Origin: Prostheceraeus crozeri
Lineage: Eukaryota > Platyhelminthes > Polycladida > Euryleptidae
Assembly (NCBI GenBank): GCA_907163375.1
Contig: CAJQUW010011309.1
Span: 124,001-188,000, forward strand
Direction of reading: 5' to 3'
DNA: 64,000 nt
Shown here in pieces: positions 23,999 through 32,560 of the stretch. Under the pieces are notes generated by a model that did no database searches, had not been told where the DNA came from, and was given only the letters and a program-made list of their open reading frames with translations. The number at the start of each line of letters is the position of its first letter. The stretch's first letter is position 1. The position numbers were made by a program, and so were the translations under genes.

Positions 23999-24460
23999 AT
24001 GAGCAACATAAATGAGTTTTTTAAATTATATGGAACACAAACGACAACGAATTTCGACCTAAAGAAAATCGCAAATCAATTAGGAATAAAGAATTTTCAT
24101 GTTCTAATGAGAAACGAATTACAATTCCTAAAAAATAGGCCAACAGGAACCTTCAGTTCCCGGAACAAAGTTCCATCAATAATTGTAAATTTCATAACGA
24201 ATCTTCACACTTCAGACCAAAACGGCGTACATTGGTCAGCAGGTATCTTTAGTAAAAACGGAGATAATTATTATTTTGACTCATACGGGCTTCCACCTAC
24301 AAATGAAGTAAAAGAATTACTTGGAACGGGAACATACAATACGTTTCAAATTCAAAAACCGGGAACAACTTATTGTGGACAATTATGTCTTTATGTTTTA
24401 TTTAAATTACAAAAAGGAGTACCATTTCTAGATATTATGTTAGAGTTAAACAATCTATAA
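23999..24460 (+). CDS. Adenain-type cysteine protease, inner Polinton
   Basis: The 153-residue protein matches the adenovirus protease family in size and motif order: His78 in GVHWSAGIF, Asp94 in YYFDSYG, Gln119 in QIQKPG, and Cys126 in TYCGQLC. The Gln-Cys spacing of seven is the same as in adenain. The role known for the family is to cleave capsid and core precursors during virion maturation. Residues 49-59 (TGTFSSRNKVP) are encoded by a double-hairpin repeat. It is the first gene from the left and reads toward the integrase, with about 35 bp between the two stop codons. The frame looks whole. Confidence 0.85.
   Translation: MSNINEFFKLYGTQTTTNFDLKKIANQLGIKNFHVLMRNELQFLKNRPTGTFSSRNKVPSIIVNFITNLHTSDQNGVHWSAGIFSKNGDNYYFDSYGLPPTNEVKELLGTGTYNTFQIQKPGTTYCGQLCLYVLFKLQKGVPFLDIMLELNNL
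24146..24174. repeat. Double-hairpin repeat inside the protease gene
   Basis: GGAACCTTCAGTTCC and GGAACAAAGTTCC lie two bases apart and are translated in frame as part of the protease. Confidence 0.7.
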
Positions 24461-24494
24461 CTCAAGCGAAGCTAGCTAAAGCGCCACCTAGAGG

Positions 24495-25805
24495 TTAAAG
24501 CTCTGTTTTCTGTAATTCATTTTGATAAAAACGGCCTCTGATATTCTCATTATCTAAATCTTTAATTTCATAAGTAATCGGATAACTTTGATTTATTTTG
24601 CAAACTTCAAATATTTCTTTAGTCCAATAGCCAACAAAGCCTTTTTCAAATTTGTTCTTATATTTAAATATTCTAACTCTATCTCCAATTTTAAATTTCG
24701 GCTTAAGTTTCTGCAAATTCGGATTACTCTCATTCGAATAATTATTCTCGAATATTTTCTTTCGTATTAAATCAGGGTCGTCAGAAGCATTCTTTGGGGT
24801 TTCTTCAATACCTGAATGAACTTTATTATTGTACTGCTCTACAATTCCTGGTAATATTTTTAACCATTTCTGATTTCCTTGCTGAGTAAATTTCTTGAAA
24901 ATTTTATTTTTTAACGTCCGATTGAATCTTTCTATCACTATAGCTTTTCCTGCGTTTTCAGTTGAATAAACAGTTTCAAATAGTGGCTGAACGTTTCGGT
25001 TATAAAATTCCGACCCTTTATCAACAAACAATTTTTTTGGCTTTCTATTACTTTCTTTAAAGATTTCTTCAAACGCATATTTAACTGAAAGACCACTTTT
25101 ATTTTTTAAAGGCTTTACCCAAGCATATCGTGTATATAAATCTATAACTGTCAATGCGTATTTGTAGTCAGACTTTGTCTTAGAACCTTCGGTTCGGTCC
25201 CTTTCATTCGGCATATGAATAAGATCAGCACTCCAAATATCATCTTTATTAAATACTTTTACTTTTAATAAATATTTAGGCTTTCTATATTCTTTATGAA
25301 TTTCAGATGCATAAACGTCTGAATTATGATTTTCATTTAAACCCTGACCGAATAATATTTTAGCTTGTAAAGCTTTCTTAACAAACATTCTTTCAATTTT
25401 TTCTCTAAATGTAGGGTTTTGAATACTATCTAATTCTTTAATCATCTTCTTATCAGCTGCATGACGAGAACTTAGATCATGATTTCGATAAGCTAAATCA
25501 TGCCTGTAAGCGGCGGCATCTACTCTATTTATTGGTTCTTCACCTGGTTTCGGATTATTATTCTCATCTAGTCTTATATCTAATCGAGTTCCTGGACCAG
25601 TATATGAATGACCAGGAAGATGTTTTTCTTTCGAATATTTACTCCAAATAAAGCCAGGAAAGTTTTCTAATGTTTTTTGTATGTCACCTCCAATATGCTG
25701 ACAGTTTGAGTTTTTATTTTTGTTTAATAGATAATTTAATAAATCTAAATTAGCAATTTTTAATTTAATTAAATTTTCTGAATTTGTGGAATTTGCGGTA
25801 TCCAT
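24495..25805 (-). CDS. Phospholipase A2-like domain fused to retroviral-type integrase, inner Polinton
   Basis: The ATG at 25805 (MDTANSTN) follows the TTTAAAA context seen before other genes here; an upstream non-ATG extension is unlikely. Residues 62-110 resemble the parvovirus VP1-type phospholipase A2 domain: calcium-loop YTGPGT (68-73) and catalytic HDLAY (102-106). From about 185 comes an integrase core with Asp194 (WSADLIHMP), Asp262 (KLFVDKGSEF) and Glu292 (VIERFNRTLKNK), and a C-terminal SH3-like FKIGDRVRI block. The integrase inserts the element and makes the 6-bp duplication; a PLA2 domain in other viruses opens endosomal membranes. RTEGSKTKS (204-212) is encoded by a double-hairpin repeat. 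The frame is continuous across both domains. Confidence 0.85.
   Translation of the reverse strand: MDTANSTNSENLIKLKIANLDLLNYLLNKNKNSNCQHIGGDIQKTLENFPGFIWSKYSKEKHLPGHSYTGPGTRLDIRLDENNNPKPGEEPINRVDAAAYRHDLAYRNHDLSSRHAADKKMIKELDSIQNPTFREKIERMFVKKALQAKILFGQGLNENHNSDVYASEIHKEYRKPKYLLKVKVFNKDDIWSADLIHMPNERDRTEGSKTKSDYKYALTVIDLYTRYAWVKPLKNKSGLSVKYAFEEIFKESNRKPKKLFVDKGSEFYNRNVQPLFETVYSTENAGKAIVIERFNRTLKNKIFKKFTQQGNQKWLKILPGIVEQYNNKVHSGIEETPKNASDDPDLIRKKIFENNYSNESNPNLQKLKPKFKIGDRVRIFKYKNKFEKGFVGYWTKEIFEVCKINQSYPITYEIKDLDNENIRGRFYQNELQKTEL
25170..25200. repeat. Double-hairpin repeat inside the integrase gene
   Basis: On the coding strand GAACCGAAGGTTC is followed by AGACAAAGTCT and translated in frame between the PLA2-like domain and the integrase core, within RTEGSKTKS. 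Confidence 0.75.
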
Positions 25806-25876
25806 TTTTAAAGATAAAAAACTTTTAAAAGATAAAATAAAAGTTTTACCGAAAAGAACCAAAGGTTCTGAGGTTA

Positions 25877-26359
25877 TTACCTTATCATACTAGGACTTAG
25901 ATATATTCCAGAACCATCTTTAGTTTCTTTAATTTCAATTAAATCATCAACATTGTGGAGAATATTTTTAAGAACTCGTTTTCCTTCATCAACTAATTTT
26001 AATTTACTAATAAAATTATCTACTATTCCTTCTCCTCTAGCAACTTTCTCTAACTCTCTATTATGACGTTTTTGTTCTTCTAATGCTGCCTTCTCTGATT
26101 TATTTTTATTTACTGCTTGGACAATACCAGCTGTCCCACCTGCAACACTTCCTGCAGCTGCTATGCCTCCTATTATTAGTGGAATTAATGGGAGAATACC
26201 GCCATTCTTTTCTTCTTGTAATTGAATATTCTCTATCATTGGTTTACTTATGTAATACTTTTTTTTGTTAATCGTAATAGTTTTACGGGTATTTTTGTCA
26301 ACAATATTACGTAATTTTAATTCAACAGTTTTATTATTATTACCTTTCGCTTGCGACAT
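25877..26359 (-). CDS. Minor core/capsid protein with hydrophobic glycine-rich segment, inner Polinton
   Basis: The 160-residue protein has a central segment GGILPLIPLIIGGIAAAG followed by more Gly/Ala, then a charged helical region. GG-I-LP followed by a hydrophobic stretch is the hallmark of the adenovirus pX/pVI-like virion proteins found in Polintons and adintoviruses. It lies in the leftward capsid cluster, 70 bp before the integrase. The likely role is a virion-associated, membrane-active or core protein. Assignment to pX or pVI cannot be settled from sequence reading. Confidence 0.6.
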   Translation of the reverse strand: MSQAKGNNNKTVELKLRNIVDKNTRKTITINKKKYYISKPMIENIQLQEEKNGGILPLIPLIIGGIAAAGSVAGGTAGIVQAVNKNKSEKAALEEQKRHNRELEKVARGEGIVDNFISKLKLVDEGKRVLKNILHNVDDLIEIKETKDGSGIYLSPSMIR

Positions 26360-26560
26360 TTTTAATAAAAAAATTTTAAGTTATCAAAAATTTAAATCTA
26401 TTCTAGTTACCAAAAAATTTTAAGTTACCAAAAATTTTAATCTATTCTAGTTATGAAAAAATTTTTAAGTTAAGAATTTTTAAGTTAACAAAAATTTTAA
26501 TCTATTCTAGTTATGAAAAATTAATTAATCGACTAAGTCTTGGGCTTTAACCTATCGGAG
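26360..26560. repeat. About 60-bp tandem repeat before the minor core gene
   Basis: AAAAATTTTAAGTTA followed by AATCTATTCTAGTTA recurs about three times. It is one of several distinct AT-rich minisatellites, each confined to one intergenic region of the inner element. Confidence 0.75.
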
Positions 26561-26585
26561 AGAAGCTCCTCTGGCTTTAGCCGAT
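26553..26585. repeat. Double-hairpin repeat at the 3' end of the capsid region
   Basis: The copy has one imperfect hairpin (GGAGAGAAGCTCC) and one perfect one (GGCTTTAGCC). On the coding strand the stop codon of the capsid region lies inside the second hairpin. Confidence 0.8.
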
Positions 26586-27910
26586 CCTAACCATCTTTCC
26601 ATTAAGAATTTCAATAGAATATTTTGCATCTTCTAGCAATAAACCATAAGCCATCAATGAAGTTGTGGAATCTTTCTTTTCAATATTAATTGTTACATCA
26701 CAACCATTTTTAATAATATCTTCAGATTGTGCACTTAAATCGAAACAGAAAATTGGATATAAATGTCTCCAATCTCCATGAGTTAATTGTGGTTCAACTC
26801 CAAATTCTATACAAAGATTTCTATAAGAATCATATCCTTCCATAAATTGATTATTGGTATCATCGAATCTTAATGGATCAATTGGATATCGAGTTTGATT
26901 TAATGAAACTTGTAAACTTCGAATTGTATTAATATGGAAGATATTATTGTTCTTATCAAAACTTGGAGAATTATTTCTTTGAAATGTTAGTAATAAATAT
27001 CTTGGAGTATTCGCAGTTCTAGTAAAATGCCAGTTAAATCTTTGTTCGGAAAAAGTTACTGAACTAGCAGTTCTCTTTAGAAAATTAACTGGAATTGGTT
27101 TGTTAGTATTTAATCTTTTTGCAATAGCTGTTTCAACCTCTAAACTAGGAGTAATATGCTTAATCCACCATTCAAGTCTATCAATTTTTAAATATGCTTT
27201 TTTCCCAGTCTTACCAAAAAAGATTAATTCATTATTTGCTGTACGATGAATTATTAATTTAAATTTTAATTGATATGATATTTTATCATAATCTAAATAA
27301 CCGAATAATGGAGACAATGACCAATTTACTGTCTGTTTACTTTTTTTGTTAAATTCACGTCTTTCTTTATATGCTTCATTATTTGTTTTATTTAAATGTT
27401 TTGCAATATTTTCTACATCTTTCGCAATTCCTGCGGCATCTGTTCCAGCGTGAGTTAAATCATCAATAATTATACCATCATTAGTATCAGGAAACCAACC
27501 TTCGATTTCATGCTTTTTATTATTTTCACCAATTGTTATAAATCTAAGCATTGTATCAATTACACCTGGGAATCACTTATTGTTTCTATATTTTGAGTTG
27601 CAACATCTAAACGCATTTGTGTAAATAAACTTGGGAAAAAATTATTCTCTAGTGTAATATTATCGGTATCTGGTAATGGTGTTGTAAAATTAGCATCACT
27701 ATATAAAGAATATTCACAGTGTAAAAATGAATCAGGTAAATATAAATAACTCTGCTGATTATCAACTTCAAAGATTAAATCTCCTCCAGTGTTTACTCTA
27801 CTGGAAGATCCGGGATTCATAGCAATTCTTATATAGTCATTCTTTTTTTGATTGTAACTGGTGAACGGAGGATCATCTAATCTAAATTTATTTTCGATAA
27901 GCGAAGACAT
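26577..27910 (-). pseudogene. Major capsid protein region, inner Polinton
   Basis: The region encodes a protein of the double jelly-roll major capsid type. The N-terminal part has MNPGSSSRVNTGGDL and QMRLDVATQNIE; the C-terminal part has PRYLLLTFQRN, TRYPIDPLRFDD and FCFDLSAQSED, ending in IEILNGKMVRIG. This block order is what I know from Polinton capsid proteins of the arthropod and nematode type, and total size (about 440 residues) fits. It would form the trimeric capsomers. The region is not one uninterrupted frame, so it is listed as a fossil with about one break. It sits in the leftward structural cluster between two minor core genes. Confidence 0.75.
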
Positions 27911-27970
27911 TTTTATAAGAAATAATTTGACTTTTTGTTTTTCTCACAGATAGAAAAAAAATTTTTATTA

Positions 27971-28080
27971 AATATAATTTTAGAATTTTACTAAATATAA
28001 TTTTAGAATTTTACTAAATATAATTTTAGAATTTTACTAAATATAATTTTAGAATTTTACTAAATATAATTTTAGAATTT
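27971..28080. repeat. 23-bp tandem repeat, five copies
   Basis: AATATAATTTTAGAATTTTA-type units start at 27971, 27994, 28017, 28040 and 28063. They fill the gap between the capsid region and the next gene and just reach that gene's 3' end. Confidence 0.85.
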
Positions 28081-28593
28081 TGCTAGACCAGCTCCGCTAC
28101 AGCTTTGCTGGTTAGACAGAAGGTTGCTGCTCACGCCATTACCTCTTATTTCTTCAATTGTTTTTTCATTTTGTTTGCTATTACCCTCTACAGCTATGTT
28201 AGCAATTTTGTTTTTTGTTTCATCTGAAAGTTTTTTTAATTTTTTTAGTTCTTCAGAATCATTCTTGAGTTTACGAATAGCTTCTAGTTGTTTTAATTCG
28301 TTTTGTGATTTAACAGCATTTGATATTGCACTAGCTGTACTACCTATAGCAGCTGCTCCTTTTGCAGCAGATGTAATCAAATCTTTATTACTTTTAATTA
28401 AGTTAACGATACTACCAATACCAGAAAAGATGCCATCCCCTTCTTTTTGGACGGCACCTGCGGTGCCTAGGAACTTTTGTGTTCCGACAGTTTCTACACT
28501 ATCATAATGGTACACAGGTTTCTGAGATGGTTCATGAGCAATTTTATTATTTGATGCAAAATGTTTAAGATTGTGTTTATAAATTATAGGCAT
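28072..28593 (-). CDS. Putative minor virion protein, amphipathic, inner Polinton
   Basis: The 173-residue protein has GDGIFSGIGSIVNLI near residue 53, an Ala/Gly-rich helix (AAKGAAAIGSTASAISNAVK), a strongly charged helix and a C-terminal GAGLAKF. The layout, an amphipathic segment followed by a coiled-coil-like region, resembles adenovirus pVI-like proteins, which lyse membranes and link capsid to core; this is inference. Residues near 37-47 are encoded by a double-hairpin repeat (28453-28485). It lies between the capsid region and the coiled-coil genes. Confidence 0.5.
   Translation of the reverse strand: MPIIYKHNLKHFASNNKIAHEPSQKPVYHYDSVETVGTQKFLGTAGAVQKEGDGIFSGIGSIVNLIKSNKDLITSAAKGAAAIGSTASAISNAVKSQNELKQLEAIRKLKNDSEELKKLKKLSDETKNKIANIAVEGNSKQNEKTIEEIRGNGVSSNLLSNQQSCSGAGLAKF
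28453..28485. repeat. Double-hairpin repeat inside the minor virion gene
   Basis: GGCACCTGCGGTGCC and GGAACTTTTGTGTTCC are joined by TA and read through in frame. Confidence 0.7.
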
Positions 28594-28636
28594 TTTTTAG
28601 GATTAAATTTGACTTTTGGTAAAAAATATTTACGTG

Positions 28637-29005
28637 TTAAGATTTACGTTTGTGAATGGACAACAACTTCGAGATAACTTTATTAATTGACTGTTGCACT
28701 TTATCTATTGCGTCAAGCAGCGTGTGATGTACTTTAATTTCTTTTCTATTAACTTGCATTTTCACCTGATTCATCTTCAACGCCGTTTTAAGAGCATTTA
28801 ACTTAATTTTAAGAACATCTAATTGTCTTTTAACAGCATCTAACTGTTCTTTATTTTCTTTAGAGTTTTCTTGTAAATTTTTCTTTAATTCATTTTCTAA
28901 ATTGATTTTAAGAGTTTTCATTTTATCAACTTTTTCATTAAGTGAGTTTACTTCATTTATTATTCTATTCATCTTTTTCATTTGTTGAGTAATTTTAGAA
29001 CTCAA
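28637..29005 (-). CDS. Coiled-coil protein, inner Polinton
   Basis: The 122-residue protein is almost wholly predicted helix by eye, with heptad-like spacing of Leu, Ile and Val (NRIINEVNSLNEKVDKMKTL, then LDVLKIKLNALKTALKM) and a Lys/Arg-rich C-terminus. No family is recognised. It lies 5 bp downstream of the fibre-like gene in the same direction and may act with it, for example as a stalk or tail piece. Confidence 0.55.
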   Translation of the reverse strand: MSSKITQQMKKMNRIINEVNSLNEKVDKMKTLKINLENELKKNLQENSKENKEQLDAVKRQLDVLKIKLNALKTALKMNQVKMQVNRKEIKVHHTLLDAIDKVQQSINKVISKLLSIHKRKS

Positions 29006-29009
29006 TTCA

Positions 29010-29525
29010 TCAACACTTTTTTGGAATGTAGTTTGTAACTGCTTTAAATTTTTTTTTAATTCTTTCAGGAAGTTTTTCTATTTCATCTTCTAATTGTTCT
29101 TCTAACATTTTGATCTGATGTTTATTTTTAATGACTGCAGATTTTAAATTTAAAGAAAGTAATATTAAAATTTTTGATTGTTCTGAAATCTTTTTAAAAA
29201 GTTTTGCTATATCTGCTTCTAGCTCTCTATCCTTTTTATCAAGTTTTAATAATTTTTCGTTTAATGATTTGTCATTAAGTTTAAGCAACTTCAATTCATT
29301 CATCAGTGGAACCATAACATCGTTTATATATTTTTCCTTTAAGTCATTGATTTGTGTATCAACATATTGTTTATTTGTTAACTCTGTATTTTGTTGCGGA
29401 AGAATAGAAAGATGCAATGGACCAGATAAAACGTCTCCAGTTTTCATAATATAATTTTCTATCTCTATTTCTAATTCACGATTATTCGGGATATATGCAC
29501 CTCCACCAACATTTGGTAACATCAT
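29010..29525 (-). CDS. Fibre-like protein with TGD-SGPL motif, inner Polinton
   Basis: After a Gly-rich N-terminus (NVGGGAYIP) residues 29-57 read MKTGDVLSGPLHLSILPQQN and then LTNKQYVDTQI. The pattern TGD..SGPL.L...P......NK.YVD is known from trimeric tail-fibre and collar proteins of phages and from fibres of some eukaryotic viruses. A long coiled coil follows (about 60-160). The likely role is a trimeric attachment fibre or spike on the capsid. No separate receptor-binding head is visible within the 171 residues, so the head may be missing or supplied by another protein. Confidence 0.6.
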   Translation of the reverse strand: MMLPNVGGGAYIPNNRELEIEIENYIMKTGDVLSGPLHLSILPQQNTELTNKQYVDTQINDLKEKYINDVMVPLMNELKLLKLNDKSLNEKLLKLDKKDRELEADIAKLFKKISEQSKILILLSLNLKSAVIKNKHQIKMLEEQLEDEIEKLPERIKKKFKAVTNYIPKKC

Positions 29526-29568
29526 TTTTTAACAATAAAAAAATAAATTTTTTCTAATAAAAATAAAA

Positions 29569-30404
29569 ATGGAAATGTCTCAAATTTGTCAAGTTTGTGG
29601 AGTAGATTTTTTAAACCCAACTATGTTGTTTACTCATATGAAAAATACATCATGTGGAAAAATTAATCGAAGTAACTTTTATGATAATCAATCTAACAAT
29701 AATCAACCTAACAATAATCAACTGGAACAACCATTGCAAAAATTAAAACATTTATTTATTTCAGATCAGGGGCAAAATCTTTATACCGCTAGAAAAAATA
29801 CACCTAGAAAAAATACATCTAGGCAAAATAATAATAATTATTTAGCACAAAATAATCATGTAAATCAAAATAATTCTTTTATTCTTTTATTCAAAATAAT
29901 CATGTAAATCCAAATAATCCCCTTACTCAAAATAATAATGTCAATCAAAATAATAAATCTGTGAAAGGGGATACGAAAAAATGTTCTGGTTGTAATAAAA
30001 ATATAACGTCCAAAAATTTTGCACGTCATTTAAAAATATGTGAACAAACAGAAGAGGTTAAAAAAGATAAAAAAGATAAATTAAAAGATCAGTTATGTCG
30101 TAATTGTAATAAATATTTTACAATTCAAGGAATTACTAATCATTATAATTCTTGTATAAGTTCTACAAGACAATGTACAAGTTGTCAAAATACTAAACCT
30201 AAGATAGAGTTTTATGATAGTAAATATAAGTGTAAGGATTGTTTAAAGGAAAAAGTAAAATGTAGAGGTTGTCAAAAAATTATATTAAAGAAAAATTTTC
30301 AGCGACATGTAACACTATGTCCAAAACTTAATCAACATAAGGATCAACATAATAATAATTTATGTCAAAATAATAATTTATGTCAAAATAATAATTTATA
30401 TTAG
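29569..30404 (+). pseudogene. Zinc-finger protein region, inner Polinton
   Basis: The region begins with a finger of C2H2-like spacing (CQVCGVDFLNPTMLFTHMKN), followed by an Asn/Gln-rich low-complexity stretch. It then has repeated CxxC...H...C units (CSGCNKNI, CRNCNKYF, CTSCQNTKP, CRGCQKII) ending in HVTLCPK and a short repeat of NNNLCQ. It could bind nucleic acid or be regulatory; no family beyond zinc finger is recognised. It diverges from the fibre-like gene, with about 45 bp between the two starts. The region is not one continuous frame and is treated as a fossil with about one break. Confidence 0.55.
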
Positions 30405-30600
30405 TATTTCAACTAAAATAGTTGTATTTCAACTAAAATAGTTGTATTTCAACTAAAATAGTTGTATTTCAACTAAAATAGTTGTATTTCAACTAAAATA
30501 GTTGTATTTCAACTAAAATAGTCGTATTTCAACTAAAATAGTTGTATTTCAACTAAAATAGTTGTATTTCAACTAAAATAGTTGTATTTCAACTAAAATA
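30401..30600. repeat. 20-bp tandem repeat, ten copies
   Basis: The unit GTATTTCAACTAAAATAGTT recurs without spacers ten times with only single-base variation, and ends in ATCTTATATATA. Each unit holds the inverted pair AACTA/TAGTT around AAA. It lies near the middle of the element. Confidence 0.95.
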
Positions 30601-30659
30601 ATCTTATATATATTAAAATATTATTTTTTATAAAGAATAAAATATTATTTTATTAAATT

Positions 30660-30838
30660 ATTCTTAAGCATTCCGGAAGAGAGGAGAGGTTCGGAACATA
30701 CTTCTTTTGAGTATAGGAACAAAAAGTCCGACACATTCCGGAGGTTCTACAGAGGTTAAAAACACTCATAAGAGTGTAAGAATGCGAGTCCGGAATTAAA
30801 AAATAATAATTCCTAAATTTTTATTTTAAAAATAATAA
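30660..30838. other. Structured intergenic segment, inner Polinton
   Basis: This GC-richer island in AT-rich DNA starts with GCATTCCGGAAGAG and ends with GCGAGTCCGGAATT, a near-palindromic frame. It contains the hairpin ACACTC/GAGTGT around ATAA and a pair GTTCGGAACATACTT with GAGTATAGGAAC. It may be a structured RNA, a regulatory element or several decayed hairpin repeats. No protein is encoded. Confidence 0.4.
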
Positions 30839-31159
30839 ATGAATAAAAGCGAAAATTTGGAAGATTTATATTCACCGGTTTTAATTAAAAGTGATAAAAG
30901 TAATAAAAGTAATCTAAGTCGTCATAAATCTCTTAATGCAATAAACGAAATAATAAATAATTATATGAATAACACTGAGTTTCAAGATACACTAACCCCT
31001 CAAGATCCGAATCTCAAAGATATTAATAATATTGTAGAAAATCCTATATATAATACTAAATATAATAATAATATAGATAAAAATATATATAATAATATAG
31101 ATAAAAATATATATAATAATATAGATAAAAAATATTTAGAGCCACTACCCCCTAATTAA
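30839..31159 (+). CDS. Low-complexity Asn-rich protein, inner Polinton
   Basis: The 106-residue frame has a short charged N-terminus and a C-terminal tandem of IYNNIDKN. No domain is recognised. It directly precedes the membrane-anchored ATPase on the same strand and may belong with that gene. Confidence 0.35.
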   Translation: MNKSENLEDLYSPVLIKSDKSNKSNLSRHKSLNAINEIINNYMNNTEFQDTLTPQDPNLKDINNIVENPIYNTKYNNNIDKNIYNNIDKNIYNNIDKKYLEPLPPN

Positions 31160-31234
31160 TCTCTTAATAAAAAAATACCACAATCAGATCTTACACGTCT
31201 TTGGAATTTTTTAAAATTTCATTGTATAAAAATA

Positions 31235-32380
31235 TTGTTAGCATGTATTTTAATATTTTTTATTTATCATCTTGTTATATGTATTGGAAATCAATGGGGT
31301 TACTTTCTAACAGAGGAACAAAAGAGAATAAATTTTTATAAACAAGAAATAAAAACTTTTAAAGGATGGAAGACTGAGGAGGATAAGATTAAGGATAAAA
31401 CTAATAATAAAAATATTAAACAAGGTAAAATGCATCAAGAAAATTTACATTTCATTGTTTACGGTAAAACTGGAAGTGGTAAGACTACGTTTATTAAAAA
31501 ATATATAAACCAATATTATAAGGACGAAACAAAAGTACATATTTTTTGTATGCATACTTCTGAATGGCCAACTTTTACAAACGTCTATAATGATAAACAA
31601 TTAGATGAGTTACAAGATATGGAAAGTTTTGCTGGTACACCTGAAAATAAATCTTTATTAATTTTAGATGATGTTGCAAGTTTATCAAAACAAAAAAATA
31701 TGTCAGAAATATTTACAAAAGGAAGACATCAAAATATTCAAATAGTTGTATTAGCTCATAAAGCTTGTGATGTAGATAATAAGATTAGAGAAAACATTCA
31801 AACATTTTTTACAACTACACAAAATAATGCAGCATTCTTTAATGATATTAATAAAAATTATAAAATGAATATGCCTTTATCATATTATACACATCATAAA
31901 TATGGAATAATACGTGTTGACACCATAAGTGGACATATGCAAGTATATGATAAAGATTTAAATATATTAGTAGATACCGAACATGAAATCTATAATAACT
32001 CTCAAGATTTTGATATTAGAATGTATGCAAATACAAAACATTTATCAAATCAAGTTATAGAACAAATAATTATCTTTTTAGAATCCGAAGCAAAAGTACC
32101 ACTAAAAATTATTCCTGATACATTTTATTTTTATTTCGATCATTATTTAAATGCAAAATTTGGTATACCAATACCAAAAAGATTACAAGATAATGAAACA
32201 TTAAATTATTTAAAAATTGCAATAAATGATGTTAGAAACGCTTTAAGAAAAGCAACACCAATAATAACTGATGTTAAATCTACATTTTCTGATGCTAAAT
32301 CTACATTTGATGAAGCCAAAAAAACATATAATGATATAAAACCATTAATAAATGGTGTAAGTGAAATACTTAATAATTAA
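31235..32380 (+). CDS. Membrane-anchored P-loop ATPase, inner Polinton
   Basis: The frame of about 380 residues has a hydrophobic N-terminal segment (LACILIFFIYHLVICIG), Walker A GKTGSGKT at 77-84, Walker B LLILDD near 140-145 and the downstream block FTKGRHQNIQIVVLAHKA that is typical of A32-like viral packaging ATPases. The C-terminal third is helical and may form a coiled coil (VKSTFSDAKSTFDEAKKTYN). No ATG opens the frame at its left end, so the start is uncertain. A second ATPase of the same broad type is at 39085, so this one may have a different job, such as membrane or conjugation-like transport of DNA; that is inference. Confidence 0.65.
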   Translation: MLACILIFFIYHLVICIGNQWGYFLTEEQKRINFYKQEIKTFKGWKTEEDKIKDKTNNKNIKQGKMHQENLHFIVYGKTGSGKTTFIKKYINQYYKDETKVHIFCMHTSEWPTFTNVYNDKQLDELQDMESFAGTPENKSLLILDDVASLSKQKNMSEIFTKGRHQNIQIVVLAHKACDVDNKIRENIQTFFTTTQNNAAFFNDINKNYKMNMPLSYYTHHKYGIIRVDTISGHMQVYDKDLNILVDTEHEIYNNSQDFDIRMYANTKHLSNQVIEQIIIFLESEAKVPLKIIPDTFYFYFDHYLNAKFGIPIPKRLQDNETLNYLKIAINDVRNALRKATPIITDVKSTFSDAKSTFDEAKKTYNDIKPLINGVSEILNN

Positions 32381-32400
32381 ACAAATTTATCATAATCAAA

Positions 32401-32434
32401 CCGAAGGTTCTAGGGCTTCGCGCTTCGCACGATT
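32401..32434. repeat. Double-hairpin repeat, decayed, before the polymerase gene
   Basis: The copy starts CCGAAGGTTCTAGGGCTTCG, followed by an extra GCGCTTCGCAC, so the second hairpin is duplicated or decayed. Confidence 0.6.
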
Positions 32435-32560
32435 TTGCAGATATATTAGAATTTTTCCATTATATATATTTAGAATTTTTTTCTCTAAAAAATTAAAACA
32501 AAAATTTTTTTTTTAAAAAAAAAAACTAAAACACAAATTTTTTCTTTAAAAAATAAAAAA

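Noticed and set aside
30401-30600. Regular 20-bp repeats resembling a CRISPR array
   Set aside because: There are no spacers between units and no cas genes; it is a minisatellite in a eukaryotic element.
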